Source of the DNA: UBA7332 sp051648105
GTDB taxonomy: Bacteria > Bacteroidota > Bacteroidia > Bacteroidales > UBA7332
Assembly (NCBI GenBank): GCA_051648105.1
Contig: JBOFEN010000033.1
Coordinates: 1 to 25,890, forward strand
Direction: 5' to 3'
DNA: 25,890 nt
The position numbers were made by a program, and so were the translations under genes. The notes under the pieces are model-generated. The model was not told where the DNA came from. It made no database searches and saw nothing but the letters and a program-made list of their open reading frames with translations. Within the stretch, counting starts at the first letter, position 1. Each line of letters starts with the position of its first letter. This document shows positions 15,323 to 22,242 of this stretch, one piece after another.

Positions 15323-15760
15323 ATGAAACTAAGCAATGATTGGTTCACTGCACTATCGACAGCAGAGAATGAAAACCTTGTTATTGTAACTGGGCGTAAG
15401 GCTCTTCAAGAGTTTAAGGCAACAAAGAAACTATCTGAGAGAATAGAGTTGACATGGAAGTATGAGGGCGATGCTCAAGGTATGCCTACGGATAGTGAGG
15501 CAGAGTTGATGGAAGAGGTTCAGGAGCTTCTGCAAAAGGTTATGGAGAAGGATAAGCTGGCTATCATGACTAGTGTATACACGGGTGACTACTCACGTAT
15601 CATGGTGTTTTATGCTCGCACATCAAGGGTTTTTGGAGAGAGAATCAATGAGACTTTGTCTACTTACGAACAGCTACCTCTATCTATATATGTGGAGTTA
15701 GACGAGGAGTGGGAGGAGTATAGTGACATGCTTGAGATGCAAGCGTGGGCAGTTGAATAA
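15323..15760 (+). CDS. DUF695 domain protein
   Basis: The protein has 145 residues, is acidic, and has no signal or membrane segment, so it is probably cytoplasmic. The pattern NDWFTALSTAENENLVIVTGR at the N-terminus, MEKDKLAIMTSVYTGDYSRIMVFYARTSRVFGERIN in the middle and LPLSIYVELDEEWEEY near the end is that of DUF695 (PF05117) proteins from Bacteroidales as I know them. No biochemical role is established. It heads a compact plus-strand run with DUF3467 (21-base gap), the carbamoyltransferase and the pectate lyase. Confidence 0.8.
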   Translation: MKLSNDWFTALSTAENENLVIVTGRKALQEFKATKKLSERIELTWKYEGDAQGMPTDSEAELMEEVQELLQKVMEKDKLAIMTSVYTGDYSRIMVFYARTSRVFGERINETLSTYEQLPLSIYVELDEEWEEYSDMLEMQAWAVE

Positions 15761-15781
15761 ACAATAAAAAAGATATTTGAT

Positions 15782-16081
15782 ATGGAAAACAAGATAGAAA
15801 TAGAGATAACAGAGGATATAGCTGAGGGTATATATGCTAATCTAGCGGTGATTACTCACTCAAGCTCTGAGTTTGTGGCTGACTTTATTCGTATTATGCC
15901 AGGCACACCTAAGTCAAAGGTTAAGTCTAGAATCATATTAACTCCTGAGAATGCTAAGAGATTGCTTTTGGCTCTCGAGGATAATATAAGTGGCTATGAG
16001 AGAAATTTCGGTAAGATCAAGATCGCCGAAGAGATTGCTGCACCTATGCCTCCTATCATTGGCAATGGTGGTATGGCCTAA
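15782..16081 (+). CDS. DUF3467 protein
   Basis: The 99-residue protein is a small, probably cytoplasmic product. IEITEDIAEGIYANLAVITHSSSEFVADFIRIMPGTPKSKVKSRIILTPENAKRL is the typical DUF3467 core (PF11950): a short beta-rich domain ending in an alpha-helix (LLLALEDNISGYERNFG). The Gly/Met/Pro-rich tail (about 88-99) is variable. Function is unknown. It is flanked at 21 and 32 bases by DUF695 and the carbamoyltransferase, so it is likely cotranscribed. Confidence 0.88.
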   Translation: MENKIEIEITEDIAEGIYANLAVITHSSSEFVADFIRIMPGTPKSKVKSRIILTPENAKRLLLALEDNISGYERNFGKIKIAEEIAAPMPPIIGNGGMA

Positions 16082-16113
16082 TATTTAATGTAATAAAAGG
16101 GATATCTCAACTT

Positions 16114-17067
16114 ATGAAACAGTTCACCAACGTATTTGATCTAGGGAATCTGGGTGAGGCTCTAGAGGAGGCTTTTGCAATCAAAAAGGATAAGTTTAAG
16201 GATTGCAATCTTGGGAAAAATAAGACTCTACTAATGATATTCTTTAACTCAAGTCTACGAACGAGGTTGAGCACTCAGAAGGCTGCCATGAACCTAGGTA
16301 TGAATACTATGGTGCTTGATATAACTCAAGGAGCATGGAAGTTGGAGACGGAGCGGGGTGTTATAATGGACGGTGATAAACCTGAGCATATGCTTGAGGC
16401 GATACCTGTAATGGGGTGTTACTGTGATGTTATTGGCGTGAGATCTTTTGCTCGCTTTGAGAGTAAGGTTGATGATTATGAGGAGACAATAGTTAATCAG
16501 TTCATTAAGTACTCGGGAAGACCTGTTATAAGTCTTGAGTCTTCTACTCTCCATCCCCTTCAGAGCTTCGCGGATCTTATTACAATAGAGGAGAATAAGA
16601 AGGTCGCAAGACCTAAGGTTGTTCTCACATGGGCTCCGCATCCTAAGGCTCTGCCGCAGGCTGTTGCAAACTCCTTTGCTCAATGGATGAACCAGATGGA
16701 TTATGATTTTGTGATTACTCACCCAGAGGGGTCTGAGTTGGATCCAAAATTTGTTGGTGATGCAAAGGTTGAATATGATCAGGATAAGGCATTTGAGGGT
16801 GCTGACTTTATTTATGCAAAGAACTGGTCTGCCTATAATGACCCTTATTATGGTCATGTATTGTCTATCGATCATAACTGGACAGTGGACAGTAAGAAGA
16901 TGGATCTTACCAATGGTGCTAAGTTTATGCACTGCCTACCCGTAAGGCGTAATATGATTGTTACGGATGATGTCATAGAGAGTGAGAACTCAATTGTTAT
17001 TCCTCAAGCAGCAAATCGTGAGATTTCCTGTCAAGTAGTTCTAAAGAAGATACTAGAAACCCTATAA
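16114..17067 (+). CDS. argF': N-succinylornithine carbamoyltransferase (argF', SOTCase type)
   Basis: The protein has 317 residues. The carbamoyl-phosphate loop is FNSSLRTRLSTQKA (44-57), differing from the STRTR of ordinary OTCases, and HCLPVRRN near the C-terminus completes the active site. The chain closely follows the Bacteroides fragilis argF' protein as I recall it, including WKLETERGVIMDGDKPEH. Residue 90 is Pro; in published work this position separates succinylornithine enzymes (Pro90) from acetylornithine enzymes (Glu). The predicted reaction is carbamoylation of N-succinyl-L-ornithine to N-succinylcitrulline in the Bacteroidota arginine pathway. No other arg gene is present here; the pectate lyase starts 9 bases after the stop. 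Confidence 0.94.
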   Translation: MKQFTNVFDLGNLGEALEEAFAIKKDKFKDCNLGKNKTLLMIFFNSSLRTRLSTQKAAMNLGMNTMVLDITQGAWKLETERGVIMDGDKPEHMLEAIPVMGCYCDVIGVRSFARFESKVDDYEETIVNQFIKYSGRPVISLESSTLHPLQSFADLITIEENKKVARPKVVLTWAPHPKALPQAVANSFAQWMNQMDYDFVITHPEGSELDPKFVGDAKVEYDQDKAFEGADFIYAKNWSAYNDPYYGHVLSIDHNWTVDSKKMDLTNGAKFMHCLPVRRNMIVTDDVIESENSIVIPQAANREISCQVVLKKILETL

Positions 17068-17076
17068 TCGGACATT

Positions 17077-18168
17077 ATGAAGAAGTTTTTTTTAATACTT
17101 ATTATCGTTGCAGTAAATACATTATTAGTTAATTCTCAGGAGAGTGCTCAAGAGTTTGTTAAGTGGAAAGATATTCTTTCACATGCCCAAGATGAGTGGT
17201 ATGGCTCAGAGAGATCGAAGGAGGTGGCATCAAACATCTTGTTTGCTCAGACTGAGTGGGGTGGTTGGCCTAAGAATATTGAGTATGCACAACCTATGAG
17301 CAGTAGTTACAAGAAGGATCTAAAGAGTGAGTTTAAGTCGTCTGATCATGCACCAAACATTGATAATGGTGCAACTATCAATGAGATGACTTTTCTGGCG
17401 AAGATGTTCATTGCTACTAATGACTCTACTTACTTAAAGGCATGGAATAGTGGCTTTAACTATCTTGTGGAGGCTCAGTATGACAATGGTGGATGGCCGC
17501 AGTTTTATCCTTTGAGAAAGGGGTATAGCCGATACATCACTTATAATGACAATGCTATGGTGAATGTCATGGACTTGATGTATGATGTGATGCGTAAGAG
17601 TGAGGACTTTACTTTCGTCTCGGATGAACAGGCTGAGCAGGCTAAACGCTCTTTCGAGCTAGGTGTGGAGTGTGTGATAAAAACACAGATTGTGATTAAT
17701 GGTGTGCCAACGGTTTGGTGTGCACAGCATGATGATCAGACTTTGGCTCCAGCCAAGGCTCGTGCATATGAGCTACCTTCACTAAGTGGAGCTGAATCGG
17801 TTGGTATTCTTAGAATATTGATGAAGATAAAGAGACCTTCTCCTGAGGTTATTAGATCAATAGAGTCGGCCATGAGGTGGCTTAATGATAATAAGATCAC
17901 TGGATTTAGACAGGAGTGGGTTAGAGGTGAGGATGGAGTTAGAAGGAGAACGCTTATAGCTGATCCTCAAGCCAAGCCTCTCTGGGCTAGATTTTATGAT
18001 CTTGAGACTCAAAAACCCTTCTTCTGTGATAGGGATGGCGTGAAGGTTAACTCCATAGAGGAGCTTGGACTAGAGCGTAGAAATGGTTATTCGTGGTATA
18101 CAGACAAACCTTATGAACTTCTGAACTCTGTTTATCCAAAATGGAGAGCAAAGAATGTATTAAGATAG
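17077..18168 (+). CDS. pelA: Secreted pectate lyase, PL10 family (PelA)
   Basis: The protein has 363 residues. A signal peptide (1-20, MKKFFLILIIVAVNTLLVNS) leads into a single PL10 catalytic domain. Family blocks are WGGWPKN (61-67), DNGAT (96-100), QYDNGGWPQFYP (134-145), TYNDNAM (155-161), VWCAQHD (213-219) and ARAYELPSLSG (228-238), with RNGYSWY near the end. PL10 enzymes cleave polygalacturonate by Ca-dependent beta-elimination in an alpha/alpha toroid. No carbohydrate-binding module, sorting domain or lipobox is seen, so it is probably periplasmic. No SusC/SusD pair or other pectin gene is adjacent. It ends at a bidirectional terminator. Confidence 0.93.
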   Translation: MKKFFLILIIVAVNTLLVNSQESAQEFVKWKDILSHAQDEWYGSERSKEVASNILFAQTEWGGWPKNIEYAQPMSSSYKKDLKSEFKSSDHAPNIDNGATINEMTFLAKMFIATNDSTYLKAWNSGFNYLVEAQYDNGGWPQFYPLRKGYSRYITYNDNAMVNVMDLMYDVMRKSEDFTFVSDEQAEQAKRSFELGVECVIKTQIVINGVPTVWCAQHDDQTLAPAKARAYELPSLSGAESVGILRILMKIKRPSPEVIRSIESAMRWLNDNKITGFRQEWVRGEDGVRRRTLIADPQAKPLWARFYDLETQKPFFCDRDGVKVNSIEELGLERRNGYSWYTDKPYELLNSVYPKWRAKNVLR

Positions 18169-18176
18169 CATTGATA

Positions 18177-18223
18177 AAAAAAAGTAGGATAAGCTTCGCA
18201 ATGGAGCTTATCCTACTTTTTTT
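18177..18223. terminator. Shared bidirectional terminator between pectate lyase and deacetylase genes
   Basis: A 19-bp perfect stem pairs 18177-18195 with 18205-18223 around a 9-base loop. The left arm starts with an A-run (18176-18183) and the right arm ends with a T-run (18217-18223), so each strand sees a hairpin plus U-tract. The deacetylase stop codon (18222-18224) overlaps the stem. Confidence 0.92.
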
Positions 18224-18839
18224 ATGGAATAACTTCAAATCTATATCCTTGTGAGAGTAGCCACTCAATTGATTTTGGAAGCCCGCTCTCTAGTCTGTCG
18301 ATTGATTTAAGTGAGTCGTGAAACACAATGATGGATCCATTTCGGCTCCTCTGTTTCACTACTCTCAATATATCCTCACCTGTGAAGGCTGGGTTATAAT
18401 CTCTGGTAACTACATCCCACATGATAATCTTGTAGCGCTTTCTAAGAAACCACATCTGAGGCAATCGTATGTGTCCGTGTGGTGGTCTGAAAAGATCTGA
18501 GTCAATAAGCTCAGCAGCCTTAGCAATGTTGGCAAGGTATCTCTTCGTATAGCTCTTCCACCCTTGTAGGTGGTTGAAGGTGTGGTTGCCCACTCTGTGG
18601 CCTCTCCTCAATACCTCTTGGTATATGTCGGGGTGTTTGCCTACATTGTCACCAACGCAAAAGAATGTTGCCTTAATGTTATACTTATCCAATGTATCCA
18701 ATACCCAAGGTGTAACCTCAGGTATTGGTCCATCGTCGAAGGTCAAATATACCACCTTCTCTTTTGGGCTAAATCTAAATATCCCAGCAGAAAAGAACTT
18801 TCTGTAGAGCCAAGGTGGTTGTTCTATAAATGAGTTCAC
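18222..18839 (-). CDS. Polysaccharide deacetylase (NodB domain, CE4)
   Basis: The protein has 205 residues, nearly all NodB domain. The metal and catalytic motifs are complete: TFDDGP (33-38, with D35/D36), HTFNH (86-90), RPPHG (118-122) and FHDS (173-176). The expected activity is metal-dependent N- or O-deacetylation of a glycan. There is no signal peptide or membrane anchor from this start, so it may act in the cytoplasm or at the inner face of the membrane, for example on a lipid-linked precursor. It begins 12 bases after the DUF2723 stop and is probably cotranscribed, which hints at a shared glycan pathway. Confidence 0.92.
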   Translation of the reverse strand: MNSFIEQPPWLYRKFFSAGIFRFSPKEKVVYLTFDDGPIPEVTPWVLDTLDKYNIKATFFCVGDNVGKHPDIYQEVLRRGHRVGNHTFNHLQGWKSYTKRYLANIAKAAELIDSDLFRPPHGHIRLPQMWFLRKRYKIIMWDVVTRDYNPAFTGEDILRVVKQRSRNGSIIVFHDSLKSIDRLESGLPKSIEWLLSQGYRFEVIP

Positions 18840-18851
18840 TCTAGTTTACTA

Positions 18852-21800
18852 TTATCTTCCAGATTGCCAAAGAGTGGCAAATTGATCAAATTGTTTGCTG
18901 TATTGGCTCTCTAGCTCACTGTCATAGCGGCTACAAATGTCAAGAGATGATTGCATAACCGCTAGGTTTTGTCCAATCTCTGAAGAAGAGTAGTGTCTTA
19001 GGTTAGGCTTAATGCTGTAGAACCAAGATAGGGCTTGTGCACTCTGATTAAGCATATCATCAAGTATTACTCTACCTTTCTCTTTAGCTCCAAGTGAGTA
19101 GTAGTACTCCGCAAGTGAAAGTGATGAGTAGTCATTCGGAACATTAGTAGAAGGAATAACCTTCATACAGTGGTCAAGTGCTGCAAGTGCTTTCTCCTCT
19201 TTACCCTCTTCGATAAGGCTTCTAACAAGGTTTGAGAACATGTAGCGGAATGTTTTGCACATTCTGATGTTGTTCTCGTCGAGGTAAACTTTTGGATTGT
19301 CAATACCACCCCACTTGAACTTGTTGACCATATTGTCAAACATCTTATCAGTATTCACACTACCGCCGCTCTTCTTCACAGGTGTGATTTTATAAGCTAA
19401 CCCCTCAAGAGAGAAGTAGTCGTTGAGCTTAAGGTATTGGTCAGAACCAACAGTTACAGCATAATAAATAGGGCGTTCCCAATTATTAGTCTCTAGCATG
19501 TCGATGATAGCTAGCTCATGCTTGCCGATGTAGCTCTTACCTTTTAGTGAGATCAATACATTATCCTCGATAGAGTCATTTGCCGATGCTGCACCATACT
19601 TGATAGCTGCTTGTTTGTCTACTTTAAGAGATAGCTCGGTTGCTGGAATGAAGTCCATTCGGCCTTCATATCCTGGTATTCTCTTGAAGCGCTCGTCCTC
19701 AGAGTATACAATGTCTAGTGCCGTTTTTACATCTAGTGCCTCCCCTTGTAGCATATCCATAAGGTAAATCACATCGCGAGTACCTTGTACATATTGTGAC
19801 TTATTCATCGATATAGGAAGAGCCTTAGAGTCATAAGCATCGCGTTTCATTTGGTCTATATACCAGTCCGTCTGAAGGTAGCTTAGGTTACAAACTCTAA
19901 CATCAGTTCTGAAACCTTCTACCTCTTGTGCATACCAAAGAGGGAATGTATCGTTGTCACCATTAGTGAAGATGATACCATTCTCATCTATGCAAGATAG
20001 GTAGTTCATACCAAAGTCACGAGCAGTGTAACGACCAGATCTATCGTGATCGTCCCAGTTTTGTGCTGCCATCTGTAGAGGTACAAAAAGGGTTACAATA
20101 GATACTAGAGCTGCAGCTGCAGTAGGGTTGATATACTTCTTAAGCCAATGTATAATACCGGCAACTCCTAGTCCAATCCATATTGAGAAGGCGTAGAAAG
20201 AACCCGCATATGCGTAATCTCGCTCTCTAGGCTGATAAGGTGTCTGGTTTAGATATATAACGATTGCTATACCTGTCATGAAGAACAAGAAGAATGTGAT
20301 CCAGAATCCTTGTATCCCTCTCTCACCTCTATAGGCTTGATAGATAATACCTATGATTCCTAATATGAGAGGTAGGAGGTAGTATACATTTCGTCCTTTG
20401 TTGTTCTTCATTGCATCAGGGAGGTTGGTTTGATCGCCAACAATATACTGATCAATGAAGTTGAAACCTGTCATCCAGTTACCATTCGAGATCTCGCCGT
20501 GTCCTTGGATATCATTCTGACGACCAGCAAAGTTCCACATAAAGTATCTCCAATACATGAAGTTAAGTTGGTATGAGAAGAAGTATCTCAAGTTCTCAGC
20601 AAAAGTAGGCATCTGAACGCGTTTGTTCTCACCCATTATGCGGTATGTAGTGCTCTTTCCACGGAAGTTGCTCCATGATTTGTATGCCTCTATGTGGCTT
20701 GCTTGAGTACTATACATACGAGGGAACAACATCTTTGTTTCATCGATATATTGATAGTTGCGCTTGTTGCCAGAGACGAAATAAGAGTCTTTTTCGTTCT
20801 CATTTGTCTTAACTTTCTGTGCCCAAATTGGAGCTCCAGTAGTTGAGACAGCACCGCCTGAGTTGTCTCGTTGCACCTCTGAAACGAATGTCTCACCATA
20901 GAATAGTGGGCGATCGCCATACTGCTCACGGTTGAGGTAGCTACCTAGTGTAAAGATATCCTCTGGTGAGTTTTGGTCCATTGGTGTGTTTGCAGCTGAA
21001 CGAATAACGATAAGTGCGTATGAAGAGTAACCAACAAGGATTACAGTAAGGCACATTAGGATATTATTCATCAAGCGAATATTCACCTTAGAGCTGTAGA
21101 AGAGGTATGCTGAGAGTGCGCCAATAAGAGCAAACCCTATTGCAATACTCTTGAAGCTACCGCTTCCGATGAATGGTATACCGATAAGAGTAACAGAAAG
21201 GATGAAGGCAATCTTCATTCTAAGTGCGCTATTTTGTACGATAGTCTCTCTAATACCCCATACTAACACAGCAATTAGTGTGATGAAGTATAGTATTACT
21301 CCACTCTGGAATGGCAAACCTAGTACGTTGACAAATAGGAGTTCTGACCATCCAGCCACCTTCACAAAACCTGGTATGATACCGTACATAAGCACACCAA
21401 CCATAACAAATGATAGTCCTAATGCTATTAGTGAGCCTTTAAGATTAGCCTTAGGATTGCGTTTGTAGTAGTAAACCAATACGATAGCTGGGATACATAG
21501 AAGGTTAAGCAAATGGACACCAACTGAAAGTCCCATTAAATATGCTATCAATACTATCCATCTATCAGAGTGAGGCTCGTCTGCTCGCTCTTCCCACTTG
21601 AGGATAAGCCAGAATACAGCAGCGGTAAATAGCGAAGAGTATGCATAAACCTCTCCCTCTACAGCTGAGAACCAGAATGTGTCTGAAAAGGTGTATACTA
21701 GAGCACCAACCAAACCACTACCAAGGATAGAGATTGTTTGACTAAGAGTCATCTCTTTGCTATCCTCTTCACACACTAGTTTCTTTGCTAGGTGCGTAAT

Positions 21801-22088
21801 ACTCCAGAAGAGGAATAGGATAGTGAGTGCACTAAATAGTGCCGACATTGCGTTTACCATTAGTGCCACCTGTGAAGGGTCACTAGCTAATGTAGCAAAT
21901 ATACGCCCCGTAATCATAAAGAACGGTGCTCCTGGAGGGTGACCTACCTCCAGCTTGTAAGCCGAAGTAATAAATTCACCACAATCCCAGAAACTAGTAG
22001 TAGGCTCCATTGTCATCAAGTAGACAATAGCAGCTGTCGCAAACGTAATCCAACCTAGCAGGTTGTTAAGTAGTTTGTAGTTTCTCAT
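18852..22088 (-). CDS. DUF2723 (TMEM260-like) GT-C-type multi-pass membrane protein
   Basis: The protein has 1078 residues. About a dozen hydrophobic segments fill the first 680 residues; the remaining 400 form a soluble, helix-rich domain probably in the periplasm. The N-terminus is the DUF2723/PF11028 signature: TMEPTTSFWDCGEFI (27-40, D35 and E38 in the first external loop), then VGHPPGAP (48-55). Acidic residues there are the usual catalytic site of GT-C glycosyltransferases. The human homologue TMEM260 is reported to be a protein O-mannosyltransferase, so a lipid-sugar-dependent protein glycosyltransferase is the best guess. The YTARDFGMNYLSCIDENGIIFTNGDND region (after the last segment) is strongly conserved in the family. 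Confidence 0.88.
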   Translation of the reverse strand: MRNYKLLNNLLGWITFATAAIVYLMTMEPTTSFWDCGEFITSAYKLEVGHPPGAPFFMITGRIFATLASDPSQVALMVNAMSALFSALTILFLFWSITHLAKKLVCEEDSKEMTLSQTISILGSGLVGALVYTFSDTFWFSAVEGEVYAYSSLFTAAVFWLILKWEERADEPHSDRWIVLIAYLMGLSVGVHLLNLLCIPAIVLVYYYKRNPKANLKGSLIALGLSFVMVGVLMYGIIPGFVKVAGWSELLFVNVLGLPFQSGVILYFITLIAVLVWGIRETIVQNSALRMKIAFILSVTLIGIPFIGSGSFKSIAIGFALIGALSAYLFYSSKVNIRLMNNILMCLTVILVGYSSYALIVIRSAANTPMDQNSPEDIFTLGSYLNREQYGDRPLFYGETFVSEVQRDNSGGAVSTTGAPIWAQKVKTNENEKDSYFVSGNKRNYQYIDETKMLFPRMYSTQASHIEAYKSWSNFRGKSTTYRIMGENKRVQMPTFAENLRYFFSYQLNFMYWRYFMWNFAGRQNDIQGHGEISNGNWMTGFNFIDQYIVGDQTNLPDAMKNNKGRNVYYLLPLILGIIGIIYQAYRGERGIQGFWITFFLFFMTGIAIVIYLNQTPYQPRERDYAYAGSFYAFSIWIGLGVAGIIHWLKKYINPTAAAALVSIVTLFVPLQMAAQNWDDHDRSGRYTARDFGMNYLSCIDENGIIFTNGDNDTFPLWYAQEVEGFRTDVRVCNLSYLQTDWYIDQMKRDAYDSKALPISMNKSQYVQGTRDVIYLMDMLQGEALDVKTALDIVYSEDERFKRIPGYEGRMDFIPATELSLKVDKQAAIKYGAASANDSIEDNVLISLKGKSYIGKHELAIIDMLETNNWERPIYYAVTVGSDQYLKLNDYFSLEGLAYKITPVKKSGGSVNTDKMFDNMVNKFKWGGIDNPKVYLDENNIRMCKTFRYMFSNLVRSLIEEGKEEKALAALDHCMKVIPSTNVPNDYSSLSLAEYYYSLGAKEKGRVILDDMLNQSAQALSWFYSIKPNLRHYSSSEIGQNLAVMQSSLDICSRYDSELESQYSKQFDQFATLWQSGR

Positions 22089-22143
22089 CTGTTGTTTCTA
22101 TTTTGGTTTTGATTATATTCTCTATACCCTAATTTAGGATTTG

Positions 22144-22173
22144 CAAATTTAATAAACTATTGTCATCCTACAA
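22144..22173 (-). promoter_or_regulatory. Candidate promoter of the DUF2723-deacetylase pair
   Basis: On the minus strand, TTG (22173-22171) is followed after 19 bases by TAAATTTG (22151-22144), matching the Bacteroidota spacing and -7 consensus. The leader would be about 50 bases. Confidence 0.6.
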
Positions 22174-22199
22174 GTTCATATCCATTCTAACTCAAACAA

Positions 22200-22229
22200 G
22201 GGGGAGTAATCCGATAAGATTACTCCCCC
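22200..22229 (-). terminator. Hairpin terminator after the nucleoside kinase gene
   Basis: A perfect 12-bp stem (22200-22211 with 22218-22229) with five terminal G-C pairs and a 6-base loop lies 13 bases after the kinase stop. The minus-strand tail TTGTTTG is only a partial T-run. Confidence 0.7.
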
Positions 22230-22242
22230 AAGGATCTATTTT

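Noticed and set aside
16294..16932. Minus-strand open frame of 212 codons inside the carbamoyltransferase gene
   Set aside because: It is antisense to a well supported gene and has no domain pattern; length is explained by codon usage of the true gene.
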